Shown: positions 36,214 to 48,800, numbered from the stretch's first letter. The stretch is DNA of 64,000 bases from Caprella mutica (GCA_947561585.1 CANNZV010001446.1:62001-126000), one strand, 5' to 3'. Notes: generated from the sequence alone by a model not told the origin. Program-made: numbers and translations.

Positions 36214-36641
36214 AACCTTACCTCATATTCGATCATTTAAAAAAATATATAAAATAATTATTATTAAACTTGTATTTCAATTCGCAATCGTTATATCTGC
36301 AACTGTAATGGATACCAATTGAAATCAAAGTTAGATATTTTTTTAAGTACGTCCATTATTAATTAATAAAATTGATTAAAATATATAGAGTCATAGACCC
36401 CATAAGGACCCTATATAAAAATGATTAAAGTAATGTTATATGAGTTATTCATAATATCTTAAATTTCCTATACCTATTTTTTCACAGATTCTGATCAAAG
36501 ATTTTATTTTATTGAATTAATAGCCGATGAAAAAAGGAATCTATTAAAGCAAAAGCGAATATGATTTTCAATTCCAAAATCAGGTAAGTTTCTTCTCAAA
36601 TTATTAATAGTAAAAGAAACATCTTCGTCTTGCAAGCAGAT
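36214..36641. other. Noncoding stretch
   Basis: AT-rich, nothing recognised. Confidence 0.35.
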
Positions 36642-36773
36642 ATACTTTCCTAACCGCGGGATTGGCCATGAAAAGACGCTAGAAGATCAGCTGAGCATGA
36701 AATGAACACCAGCAGAAACCTCAGAGATTGTCACTGGAGAGGATAGAGGCTATCACTTTGGCACAGGGGAGAG
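36642..36773 (+). repeat. Dispersed repeat R5, copy 1
   Basis: It is nearly identical in direct orientation to 38,642-38,772, with three or four substitutions and a one-base deletion in the second copy. Both start atactttcctaaccg and end aggggagag. It is less AT-rich than its flanks and encodes no obvious protein. Confidence 0.92.
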
Positions 36774-36867
36774 CAGAACCTTAATTAACATTATGAGGGA
36801 TCAAACTCACTCTATATCTTGGCAAGGATAAATTGTCATGATTAAACTATCTTTGAAATATAGGTTA

Positions 36868-37048
36868 GTGTAAGTTTTTAATTATCGGTCAGTTTCACAT
36901 TTTCGTTTTTAATTATCGGTCAGTTTCACATTTTGGACACGTAAGAAAAAAAGATATACCTAATAATAAAAATTAAATGATTATTATTATACCATTTTTT
37001 CTGACGAGTCCGAAAATGTGGAACTGACCGATAATTAAAAATTTACTC
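36868..37048. mobile_element. MITE-A copy 5, with duplicated left arm
   Basis: The ends gtgtaag and ttactc are flanked by TA on both sides. The right arm aactgaccgataattaaaa inverts the left. The left arm segment aattatcggtcagtttcaca occurs twice, 31 bp apart (about 36,873-36,936), so part of the terminal repeat is tandemly duplicated. Confidence 0.88.
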
Positions 37049-38017
37049 TAATGAATTTATTTTATATTATCACTAATAGTAATTTATTGGTCTATAATGT
37101 GAATAAAATGCATTATAAATATTATTTTCACAGAATAACAATAGTTAAATTACGTAGAATTCTTATTACGTGTATTGCTGTTCATAAATATAAATTTATT
37201 ACTCCAGTATTTTTTCTGTAAAAAGTTTGGCCCGTTTCAAAGATAATATTCACTTTGCTAACTTTATCACCAATTTGTATTCATGAACGGGAGCACAAAT
37301 TCGATCCCAGGATGCAAAAGTTGGCAAAACATTATTCCTGCGAGTGAGGCATTTTATTTAAAATATTCATGAATATATTAGAGTCTTTTCAGAGGCCATC
37401 AAATTCAATTTCTTGAGGTTCACCCCGTCAATAGTTATAAAAAGTGATGAACTGTTGTCAAACTATAACCTTATTTTGATTGAATCTCGCACGATTTAAT
37501 GTATCGTCATAACCACAATATTAATACAATTTAAAATCTAAGAGAAATAATATTATATCCACTCTGTCTTTCAGTTACTTCAATAATACACAATAAATAA
37601 AATAAGACTAATATTTATTGGGAAATAGGATTGGTCTTCGAGGCTTTAAAATGGTGGCTTTAGATTTACAGCTTTTGCTATTAGTGAAGAGCGGCTAAAG
37701 TGAGTGGGAGACGGACTATTTTTCTTCAAGAACATTTAGTTGAAGTGTTTATGTACGAAATAAATAAAAAAGATATGTATTATGATAAAAATAGAGAAAA
37801 AATTAGTAGTAAAATATATAACAAAAAAAATCACATTAGGAAAATGATGATATATGAAGAAACTATCCAAATTAGCTGGGAAATATTAATAATTATTTCA
37901 ACAAATTGTTGTCATATACTTAACCATCAGATAGCCAATTTTATTAAATTAGAATTACGTTAAAAAGTCAAAGTATTTAGCTCGAGAAATATTCACTTAA
38001 GCGATTTAGGAAAGCTG
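37049..38017. other. Noncoding stretch
   Basis: No gene recognised. An 87-codon frame at 37,700-37,963 is lysine/isoleucine-rich, low-complexity and unidentifiable. Confidence 0.35.
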
Positions 38018-38153
38018 TCCGAAAGCCCGAGGTCTTAGGATGAATATATAAGTTTGAAGGTGTGGATGCAATAAAGGCAGGGGAGAGAACTGCTCCCTGG
38101 GGTGAGGAAATGTCTGCCCAACTAACAAGAAGCGAAAGAATTCGGGATAAAAA
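38018..38153 (+). repeat. Dispersed repeat R4, copy 2
   Basis: This is the inverted partner of 31,811-31,939. In this copy one plus-strand frame is open from about 38,050 to 38,200 and contains AIKAGERTAPWGEEMSAQLT followed by RSERIRDKK, ending RGLFRMR. The other copy breaks this frame. The frame may be chance, but the shared block is clearly homologous. Confidence 0.85.
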
Positions 38154-38641
38154 ACTTAAAATTTTGTGTGTTGCACGAGGACTCTTCAGGATGCGTTAAT
38201 TAAATAATTTTGATCTGTTTTTATATGTACACTGAACCACACATCATATATACTTCATTATACTGGAGAGAAATTTATTATTATCTTGGTGTGTATGGAA
38301 ATATTTACAATATTTTTAATGTCGTTTTTTATAATCACTAAAGTAGACTTATATGCATTATACACATTCATATTTTATTGATTAAACCTTTCTACGTATA
38401 ATCTTAACTTTTCGGTTGAAATCTTTCAATCTATACAATTTTTTTGAAGAATTTATCAGCTGGCTATTTGGAAAATATCTTTATCCTTATTTCCAATATT
38501 CAATTGAATGCAAATTATAACATCTCTCACTATTGATACAATTTCCAAACATTCCATTATAAATCTATAAAGTTATTCGCAACCTTTTCAGCACCTGAAT
38601 TGAATCGAGTGAAAGTCTTTGAGCGCTGAGCGCAAGATCAA
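38154..38641. other. Noncoding stretch
   Basis: AT-rich with nothing recognised. Confidence 0.35.
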
Positions 38642-38772
38642 ATACTTTCCTAACCGCCGGATTGCCATGAAAAGACGCTAGAAGATCAGCTGAGCGTGAA
38701 ATGAACACCAGCAGAAACCTCAGAGATTGTCACTGGAGAGGATAGAGGCTATCATTTTGGCACAGGGGAGAG
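38642..38772 (+). repeat. Dispersed repeat R5, copy 2
   Basis: Direct repeat of 36,642-36,773, 2 kb downstream. It begins immediately after a short GC-richer stretch (gagcgctgagcgcaagatc) that is absent from copy 1. Confidence 0.92.
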
Positions 38773-38792
38773 GGACACGAAGTTATGTATCA

Positions 38793-38990
38793 GGGTTAGG
38801 TCAGAATTAAGTAACGGTTTCACCTTTTCGATCAAGTAGATATATAATAATAATTATTATTATAATTTAACTCCTTATTTAATTAGGTATCACGGATACC
38901 AAATAAAATGTGGCATATTATATTATAACTATTTTAAATTATTTTATATTATCGGAAATATGAAAGCATACGATATATCGGTACTTACCC
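38793..38990. mobile_element. MITE-A copy 6
   Basis: The right end ggtacttaccc followed by TA matches the family terminus. The left end (gggttaggtcagaattaagt) is diverged. The centre contains ggtatcacggatacc. Confidence 0.65.
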
Positions 38991-39924
38991 TAGATGAAAA
39001 AATGGTGCAATGAGTTATAACTTAAATAGTGACTGCGATAAATTTTGTGAAAGAACTTTATATTTTTAACATAATTTATTCGAAGAAATTATTCGATAAT
39101 GAAGTTAATAATGAAAAGAATATGAAACAAGCATTATGTATTATTTTGAATAACTGTACATAAATTCATAATTGAATATAATAGTTAAAATATTTCTTCC
39201 TTTAATATGTTCAAACATAAATTATATTGTATCAATAAACAACTCGTGCATTTTACTAATACTTCCCAGAAGAAATATTATCACAACGGTATTGCTTTTA
39301 ATAGTTCTCTCTCTATTGATTTATTAGTTAAAGAATAAGTATTTTTATTATAGTCATTAATACATGCAACCACTCCAGCTTCTCAATCCTCCTCATTCAC
39401 TCTCCTCCCATGTATAAAACCTCCACCTATCAATCATTCTCATTCATCTTTTTATACCCATATACATATAAATGCTTCACCCTCTCATTTTCATTTACTC
39501 TCTTCCAATATAAATATCATTCTCAATCATTTTCAATCATCCTCTTACCCGTAACCACAACATTCTCTCATTCCCATCACTCTCATCACGTGTATAACCT
39601 CTTCATCCTCTCATTTTCACTCTCAGAGCTGAGGGTGACAGAGCATGACTCCAAGTGGCTGAGATTACATTAGAAACAACAAAGGCGTTGCTTTGACAGA
39701 CACACAATGGTTAGAGTATCAACAGCTCGTGCAATATTATGTCAATTTCAGATGTTACTCGAGTGGAAAAGCAATGCTGTATTTTATAATAATATAATTA
39801 TTATTATATATTTACACTACTTCTGTGATCTTGTTAATTCTAATTTAAAATGACTCATTTTCAATTTTTAATGATAAGAACTTCATATATTAATTGCCAT
39901 AGAGCTTCTTAATTATACCCTATG
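38991..39924. other. Noncoding stretch with C/T-rich section
   Basis: 39,370-39,630 is pyrimidine-rich with recurring cattctcattca-like words, a degenerate simple repeat that yields a meaningless 87-codon frame. No gene recognised. Confidence 0.4.
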
Positions 39925-40002
39925 AGTATCAGATCATTCAGTGGCGCACCTATCCTTATATCAGATCAACTAAAAATTCAGCTTTCTTTCTATATATCAG
40001 AT
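39925..40002. repeat. Left part of tatatcagatcaac tandem repeat
   Basis: Two to three units containing atatcagat lie here, and several more lie at 41,037-41,175 (period about 36-40 bp, tatatcagatcaaccaaagg with changes). The 1.03-kb element at 40,003 appears to have inserted into this array. Confidence 0.7.
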
Positions 40003-40009
40003 GGTGAAC

Positions 40010-40230
40010 GGACGTTTCGTTACTGGACGTTTCGTATCCGGACGTTTCGTACCCGGACGTTTCGTACGTGGACGTTTCGTTACAAGGTAGTTTCGTTACA
40101 TACGTTTCGTTACTGGACGTTTCGTATCCGGACGTTTCGTACCCGGACGTTTCGTACCCGGACGTTTCGTTACCAGGACGATTCGTTACCAGGACGATTC
40201 GTTACCAGGACGATTCGTTACCAGCTTTTT
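40010..40230. repeat. 15-16-bp GGACGTTTCGT array, left arm
   Basis: About 13 units of ggacgtttcgt followed by atcc, accc, ttac or similar, ending with ccaggacgattcgtta variants. The inverted counterpart at about 40,930-41,030 has about six units. Confidence 0.92.
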
Positions 40231-40488
40231 CGTTATGTTTTAAGAAAAGCAAACTATTTTTTTTATTCGAAATGGGTTGCCAACTACATTTTATACCAAT
40301 CCCATACATTATAAATGTACACTAGTTTAAAAATAATGTCTACTTTTTAAACATATTTTTTATTCGTTTGGTTATGCATTGATTATAATCAGAGGTATTA
40401 AATTTAACTATCATCTCTTAATGTCATTGATTAGAAAAGTTGGAAGTGAAAATATCATTGATACTAATCGATATAGAAGTTATATAAC

Positions 40489-40560
40489 AATAATTCTATT
40501 ATATTTTTCCTGACATGATCGAAAATGTGGTTCAGTTCAAAAACTCGTAGCTTGCTCTAC
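40489..40560. mobile_element. MITE-A copy 7, right half
   Basis: cctgacatgatcgaaaatgt followed by ggttcag and aaactcgtagcttgctcta fits the family's right arm. The left arm is not clearly present. Confidence 0.45.
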
Positions 40561-40616
40561 TGCCTATGTTAGGAAAATCTTTTGTTTTTCATATTTCCGA
40601 AAATGTTTTAACGTTA

Positions 40617-40826
40617 GGGTAAAATTCAAATTAACAGATGTTACAAGTTACCGAATGAAAATAACTTAATGAAAAAAAACATAACCTTCCGCAATTTTTA
40701 GAAAGTATTAATTATTTTCGATCATATAAGAAAAGAATATATAATTTAACATTTCAACTCTTTATTCTTATTCTTATATACTCTTTTCTAATATGTTCGA
40801 AAATTTCTGGTAATTGGTTCAGCATA
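40617..40826. mobile_element. MITE-A copy 8
   Basis: It starts gggtaaaattc after TA and contains ttttcgatcatataagaaaa near the middle and the inverse cttttctaatatgttcgaaa on the right. It includes an extra left segment with ataaccttccgcaa. Confidence 0.6.
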
Positions 40827-41036
40827 GTGAAAAAAGTTCAGTACATATTTATAATGTATGGGATTGGTATATTTTTTATTCCATAACTCATTTCAAATCA
40901 AAAAAAAATCTTTCGTAGCGATTCGGAACGAAAAATCTGGTAACGAATCGTCCTAGTAACGAAACGTCCGGTAACGAAACGTCCGGGCATGAAACGTCCG
41001 GTAACGAAACGTCCGGGCATGAAACGTCCTAGCACC

Positions 41037-41175
41037 ATATCAGATCAACCAAAGACGCACCTTTCTACAGTATATATCAGATCATTTAGAAGTTCACTTT
41101 CCTGTATATCAAATTAACCAAAGGTTCACATTTACATATATCAGATCAACCAAAGGTCTATTTCTATTTCTCGAA
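41037..41175. repeat. Right part of tatatcagatcaac tandem repeat
   Basis: Four imperfect units of about 36 bp with the core tatatcagatcaaccaaagg. This continues the array interrupted by the 1.03-kb element. Confidence 0.75.
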
Positions 41176-41213
41176 GGCAGCAAAGGTTATTTTATCATCC
41201 TCTCCAATCTCTC

Positions 41214-41348
41214 TGAGAGCATCAAAGTAAGCAGTGGAAGTGTTTTTGAGAGCCACTTGATAGCTCACTGTCAAATATTTGCTCTCCAAACAGTTTGGTG
41301 AAACGAATGAGATCACCAAACCGGTGGCGACTGATGGCAATTATCACC
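41214..41348 (-). repeat. 135-bp repeat R2, copy 2 (inverted)
   Basis: The exact reverse complement of 9,883-10,017 over all 135 bases. Flanks differ completely. Confidence 0.9.
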
Positions 41349-44300
41349 TCTTGCTATTGCCACATTTCAAAGAGAGGAATCGCGAGCTCTACTCTACAAA
41401 TTAGGTTAATGGAAGGTCAATTGATCTGAGAACCGTGGTTGACTTAAAAACCCAGTGTCCATGTTCTAAAATAACAAATATATTTGCTTTTGATCAAATG
41501 AAACAAATAAATAATAAAGAGTCATCTAAAATAATCGTCACTTGCAATCTAACTTTGATGAATACTGTAGCTCATCACAGTACAGGAGTTCTTTAATAAT
41601 TAATTTCCTCCCTCACCATACTTTTTGGCAATTCGATTATATTCTGCAAATTGATAGACCGAACAAATTTTCTCTGGTCATTTCTACTGGCGGTATTCTT
41701 TTTAAATTTTCATTTCTCGTTGCAGCGTCATGGAGGGTAGCTTTTAGTTGATTTCACAGAGGTTTTTTTTTCCTCTATGATTTTGGATAATTCATACTCT
41801 TTGATTTCATCACAGGTTTATTTAGAAAATTTACTACTATGTTTATTTACTATTATGTTACTTATATATTAAGGTTACGCAATGAATTATTAATAGATTG
41901 AAAATATTTTTTTTATAATCAGAACCATTTTTACCAACTGCGACTGACTAAAATTTCTGATGGAACACAACAAATTAAATCTTGACTTTAATAACGGTCA
42001 CTTCCAGTTTCAAACTCAACCCATTTTTCCAATCAGGTAGCCAGTTAGGTTTCCCATTTGACTAAAATTGGAAAGATGGACATCAATCAATTGTGAATAG
42101 ATGTTTTCTGTTGAAATGCTTCCAAAAGAATTTCTCGTTTGGTCGATTTCTTTCGGAGCTATTGAACCGAGGCCTCTAAATTGTCTGGCTGCATATTTTG
42201 GAAGTCAGTTTGGAAAACCTTTAAATGCGATGAAAATAACATTAATGCTTATCATTGGTAACTGTTGTTGGGAATGGCGTTTAATGAAATATATTTGCAT
42301 CTGTTTTTCAATACATTTTATATAAAGATGGATATAGGACATTTTCCAGTCAAATTATTTGCAGTAAATAAAATATTTATGAAAGATATTGAACAAATAA
42401 TAGATAAGTGAAGATATCTACAAAGACGGTAAACAAATAAATACTGGGTAAAATATAACCTTCCGCAAATTTGCCAAGGTTATAACGTAACTTGCTCGTT
42501 GTTATAAATTTATAATTATGTGTTTATATTTACAGAACACTATTGAGATATTTTACAAAAAATTATATGAAGTGAATGAAATACATAGAAGTTGATATCA
42601 TCTTATGGATTACAACTGTATTTTTCCTAACTTGTTTGAAACAATGTATTTGTTAGGTATTATGCTATGCATACGATAATTTTGAACGGTTTGTCCATCA
42701 TAGGAGAAAAGACTGCTTCTACTATATGAACTCCTCACTTATCGGGTATCATTTTCTCATTTATTAGACTCTCTCATTCATTCTCTATCACACTCTCAAC
42801 TTTTTCACGCTCACTCTCTTTCACTTAGAAAATTTCTAGTCTTCTTGTACTAATTTCAACCTGGTTTTAGTATATTTTAAAGGGAGATGAATGATGCAGG
42901 CAAATCATCCATACTGAATTGTGCTCTTTTTTATCAGCTCTAGTGCATCAAATTAGTATAGAAGATATATTAATCAGGTAGTTTTTGTTTTTATATATGA
43001 AAGGTGAATATATTTAATATATTGTTATTATTTAAAAACTTCGAAATGAAAATCGTGACAGTGTAAAGAATGTGTTTTTTTAGCTGTAAGAATTGAAATG
43101 AAAAAAAAAACACTCATGTGATTAATGGTTATTTGGAAGGAATTTCTGTCGTATATTCAATTATATATCCATTTTTCACTTAGAAAGAAAAATTAAAAGT
43201 TTCTGAAAGATCTTTAGTTGAAATAAGAGGCTCACTTAATCATCATTTTCATAAATTTACAAAGAATTTTTTTTAAAGAAAACTTTTGATTTTTTTTAAG
43301 CAAAATTTTGAATTATTCAAAACCAAAAATTTGAAAATCATGTAAAATTGATAATTCCTGTAGTATTTATTGTGCCTTTTAATTCTACAGAATCTGTATT
43401 CTCTAAGAGGGATGTTCTTATCGTAGAATTCCGTAGTTAGAATTTTCCCGCAGGAAGATATTCGAAACACGAGTAATGGCAGTTATAATTGACCTACGAC
43501 AACAGATATCATTTATGTACATTACTATAAAGTTCTGCTTCGTTCCATTAACAGAGCCAGAGAAAAAATATCGTTGCAAATATTTTACAATAAAGATGGA
43601 AGAATAACTTTATCATACACTATAGTTAATTAATATGCGAGCTACCATAATTTTTCTTCCATATACCTATTGAGTTGTTGTGTACTCGACTTTGAATTGG
43701 TGTATACTATATAAACAAATAATAGAGATTGTATGTAATAAATGTATAGCCGTTGCATTTATGTATTTACTTAACTGTGTTAGTTGATTTTCGTGTTCAA
43801 GAAGGGCAATAGAATGAATTGGAACATAGAGAACTTTAATCAACTGAAAAATACGAGATTTTCACAGATTTTTTATTATAATTATTGCAATAAATTTTCT
43901 GTTGATAAATAATTTGTTGGTTATTTACTGAATAATTAAAATTTTATAAATTATTTTTTTAAGTTATATATTTGTATATAATCCCATTAAAATCAGAAAG
44001 TCTAATGCCTATTATTAAACCCAAAAAGGGGTCACATAAGCAGGATAATAATAAGGATATTGGTACAGAGTTGATACCACTGCAGAAATAATTCTACTTT
44101 CTGATGTATCACATTTCAATAAAAACAATGGGTTTTGAAATTTCGATATCCATCTTGAAGATATTTTGTTATGTAACGATAAACTGTAGAGTTGAAATAT
44201 AACACATGCTAAATCTAGTTATTATATTGTTGATTTCTCCTCGCAGATATTAACTAAAGCCAACATGTTTAACGTCACTCCCCAAGTACACTAGAGAAAC

Positions 44301-45890
44301 TGAAGCAGTGTAACGTAATCATAAGGAAATAGAGCATTCAAGGATGCAGCAGCTGCTTTCACACTTAATAATGCTCACAGCAAGCGTTAGACATCTTTTG
44401 GACACATCACTACTTGAAATTAATTTACATACTGCGCTAAGATTCCTGTAATGTCGAGAATTCAACACTATTCTTAACATTAATTAATTCATCACTTTTT
44501 AATTTAATGAATTCATTTCAAACGAAAACTATACGACCTACCTAATAAAATATACTCATAGTTTAGTTATTATATTGCTGAATAGTTTCCTAAAATTCTG
44601 GCAATGCGGAATTATCTAAGCATAGAAAATGGAAAAAAATTATTTTTGTTATCTTCAGTTTATTGATCGAGTTGAGTGTATGTGTAGAAATTATTTTACA
44701 GATTGCAAATAATAACAAATAGGATATTTAGGTCTCACTGATTTTCTGCAATCGTGACAATTATTCAGTACGAATTATGCAGAAAAATAACTCTGTTTTG
44801 ATTAACTTTGATCGATTTTTGTTTATTGAGAGCTCGAATAAAAGAGTTCTGCTATTATTTATATTAAATTAATTGCTTGGTTGTTTTCCGAGTCTTAATT
44901 AACAATAAAATAGTGTGAATTAAATGAAACAGCCTCGTGTTTTTATATATATATATATATATGATTATCTACGTTGTTTTGATCATCATAATAACAACAA
45001 CCACTGGAATAACAACTCCCAGCCTCAATTTTGCGTTGAGGCTATTTTATATTAAATATTCATTTTGCCTCCAATTTGCTTTGAATTATAAGTTAATGTC
45101 TTTCCGGACTATACATTGATGATTTAATATTTATATTAAAGGGTGCACTGTATAATAGTAGTGTTCCAGATTATAAACTTAAATATTACTTAAATTTAAA
45201 TTAAGTTGATTTTAAAAGAATCCAAAGACTTCTATATTATTTATCATATGTTATATTTAAGTTTGGCAGAAATTGCTTTTGAATGACTAAATTTAGATAG
45301 ATCTGCAATGAGTTCATATTGTTATGTAACATTTCCAAGATTACATTACATACACATTACGGATGTGTATGATAAACTTCATTCTTGATGAATCCTCATT
45401 GTTGGAAATCGCAAGGTGTAATATCAGTAGCTTTTGGTATGGTTATCTCTGACAAGTCAACTGTTTGGAACTATTCTTTCTCTGTCAGTTCTTCACTAAT
45501 GAAGTGGAGCTACATCTTGCAGGGAGAAAAAATGAATCTAGTAAAATCAAAAAGCAAGATAAAAGTCAAACTGGAGTAAATCGAGATAATAATTATCACC
45601 ATTATTACTTCTATCAATGAAAATGGAACCTAATATTTTTTCCATTATAAATGGTCGTTGAAACGGTTGTCCGAGGTGTATGAAGTGGCCTCTCTAGTTT
45701 AACAAATGAAATTATGAAGTTTTATAACCAACCAAAGTCAAATCAAACCAATGTTAATGGAATTATTTAACTATTTAAGTTGAGAATGGGGAGCACTTTA
45801 ACATCAAGTAAACTGGTAGTTTTAGTTCCAATCTATCAAAATATGAAAAAATTATCAAGTTTTGCTATATAAGTATATATACATATTTTG
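41349..45890. other. Noncoding stretch, 4.5 kb
   Basis: No gene recognised; short frames at 41,542-41,751, 42,101-42,325 and 45,385-45,579 match nothing I know. A candidate acceptor (gatttctcctcgcag) ends at 44,246 and is followed by ILTKANMFNVTPQVH and a stop, a weak terminal-exon candidate. TA microsatellite at 44,943-44,962. Confidence 0.35.
42454..42484. repeat. Nested palindrome
   Basis: tataacctt and aaggttata are exact inverses enclosing gcaaatttgc, itself a palindrome. The ataaccttccgc word recurs at about 40,682 and inverted at about 5,265, hinting at another short dispersed repeat. Confidence 0.55.
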
Positions 45891-48800
45891 TGTATTTTCG
45901 CAAGAGAAGGTAAAATCAGTCGATCTAATCTGAAGGCAGAACTAAAAAATGATGTTCAATAAGATGGATAGCGCTGAGGTGTCGGTGAAGCTATGCCTCT
46001 ACGACATGAGTTTATTCTTCGATGTTATGTAGGATAAATAAAGCAAAAACTAAACTATTGGAAAATCTATAGAGTGAGTGTACGCATTAGAAAGAGAAAG
46101 ATTAAATTACTTTTTAGTCTATTACATCAACATCATTGCCATCAAAAGTGTACTTCAATTTTCAAACTCACCAAAATTACATCAAGGTTACCAGAAATAA
46201 ATAAAATACCAGAGCTTTGACTATAACTCTTAAATTGATTATTTCTTTACCGCCTCATCAAGGATAAGCAACGTAATAATTATATCTACCCGAGACAAAT
46301 GAGAGTGTCGGAGTTAAAGGAGGTTTCGCTTAATTTCACCTCAACACAAACATTCTCTCGCACTCTTCACTTCAGTGAGAGAAATGAAGGTTCAGATCGA
46401 ACAGATGGAAAGATATCAAAATAATCGCTAGGTATTTGTTTTCCTATTAGCACTAATATTCAATTCTTAAAAATTAGATCATATAAATATTAACACTGTA
46501 AGAGGTTAGTTAATAAAATGGTAATTTTCATTAAATTACTATATCATTAATGTTATATTAAATACCAATATGCAATACTATGACGAGCTGAGTTTTCAGT
46601 GTAATGAAATATAACAAACATCATAATTCAGATTTCATCATTTATCTAACCTATCAATTTATGCTTTAATATGTGATAATGAAACTTCTAAAAGCTACAA
46701 GTTAGACTTTTTGCTAAACTGCTAGAAGGTTTCAAGAACTCAAAAGAACTGTAGGACGTTCTCGAAGTGCATGGAAGACCACGATCTTCTCGGATGCCGA
46801 ATACCGTCAATGCTGTTAGAGCCCGACTCTGGCACAATTCAAAGAAGAATGGCCAGTGACATGATTGTGAGTGAGAAGTCAATAGGAAACGATGTTAAGA
46901 GAGATTTAAAGTTGTCATCTCTCAAAATTCAAACTCGTCAGCAACTTACAGACCTCCAAAAAGAAAACACACTGACTCGAGCGGAGATTCTTCTTAACCA
47001 GTTGAAGTTAGGTACGGATACGGACGAGATCATATTCTCTGAGGAAAATTTTTTACTGTTGAGGTAATCTGGAACCGACCAAAGGACAGAGTCTTAACTA
47101 AATCATCTGCTGACCTTCCTGACTCGATTAGAAACGTTTTCAGACGTTGAAACTTTCTTCCGTCATGGTGTGGACTGCCATATCAAGAACTTGGAAGTCC
47201 CTTCTCAATTTGTTTCGAAAGGTCCAAAGTGAACATAAATTCGTACATAGAGACGATTTTGACTTCCACTCTTTAAGAATCCATAGACACTTCAAAAACA
47301 AGCCGTTTTCTTTCCAAAAAGACGGCTCACCGTCACACACGTCCAGGAAAACCTGGAAGTTGTCTAATGACCACTTTCCACGTTTCTTGAGCAAGGAGGT
47401 TGATCATCAGACCTAAACCCGATGGACTTTTGTATTTGGTCTCTATTAGAAGCCGGTACCTGTGCTCTTATCATGGGTAATTTAAAGCTCTGAATCATAA
47501 CCTCGAGACAACAAAGAGTAAAAATGCCTCAAGAAGCAGTAAAGAGTTTCTGTTGAAGAATAGAGCGTGTGATTCAAGCCTGAGGGGAGCACATTTAATA
47601 TAATTTTGTACGAATATTAGGAAGTTTATTTTGCAGTATTGTACAGTTTAATTAACTTACGGAAATATTTAAACTGTACTGAAATATCACGATATATTGT
47701 TGTCCAAGGACTTTGGACTTTGTCCGCAAACTGTATAAATTACCTTCTGTCAAGAAAGTTAATTATATTTATATCACCTAAATAGTTTCAAATCGCTCTC
47801 AAAGGCTTTCAAATCGATGAAATTGTAATTTCATCAAACTTTTATTCCATTTTTCCAACATTTCTGTGAAGATTTTACAAGTTTGATCGTTAAAATAAAG
47901 TGTGATTCATCGTTTGAAATCTTAGTCAAGAAATTTGAGTTCAAATTTGTTGGTCATAAGATTTCTCTATCCATCATCCATCAGTATATAAGTTTTAATT
48001 ATGTCTCATTATTGGTTGGTTACATCGAATTAAATCAAATGAATTTTGTAAACTAGATGTACCAAATATCCAATGAAACAATTGTAGAGAGAGAAAGAAA
48101 AGTCGATATCCTGACTCAGCAATTCACGTTCGTTACTCCATGAATCCTTTCGTCTTATCTTTTTTGGTTAAATAAAGTTTAGGACTAAAGAGACTGACTT
48201 GTTTTGTAATGAGACAGTTTGTATTACCTGAAAAGAACTAACTTTTGACATCACAAGTAGTTAAACTATCTCCAACACTGATTTCTGAACCAGAAAATAG
48301 GAACAGTTTTCTTTGCGAAACTTTTTATAATTTGCTTAATTATCACGGTAACTTTTGAAAAAAAAAAACAATTTTAATAAATTGGTGAAAAACAAGAAAT
48401 GATCTATTATCAGTCTACAATTAATTTATAAATATTCTTCAATTCAAAGTGTGATAAAATATGATATTTACCAGTTGCTAATTAATTGAATTGCTTCAAT
48501 AATTATTACTTATTCACATCGCTCCATTGCATATTATCACTCGCAACTTTCTCCGTCTGATGATAGAAATAAAAATTCTTTAATAAGCTCCTTTTGTTTC
48601 TTATACTATTATAAAGTGTTCTAAATGTTAATAAAACATCAAACCAGTACATTTCATTCATTCAACATTGACTTCGATATATTTATCTGCATTTCCAGCG
48701 TGTTTAAAAACATTGGGTAATGGGTACCTATTAATGAACTGATAACCATATAGAAAATGAAAAATTTCAATATTTCTCCTCCCATTCCTCAGATCTTGAA

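Larger units (their letters stand above)
40003..41036. mobile_element. Satellite-TIR element, Mutator-like
   Basis: The ends are ggtgaacggacgtttcg and (reverse complement) ggtgctaggacgtttca. A 9-bp direct repeat, ATATCAGAT, flanks them at 39,994-40,002 and 41,037-41,045. The outer arms are tandem arrays of a 15-16-bp motif (ggacgtttcgttac) in opposite orientations. The inverted repeat continues inward to about 40,322 and 40,849 (taccaatcccatacattata and its inverse). Long TIRs plus a 9-bp duplication suggest the Mutator-like group. There is no coding region; two MITE-A copies lie in the centre. Because the flank is itself repetitive, the target duplication is not certain. Confidence 0.7.

Noticed and set aside
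47140..47394. 84-codon minus-strand frame
   Set aside because: Antisense shadow of the mariner pseudogene on the plus strand.
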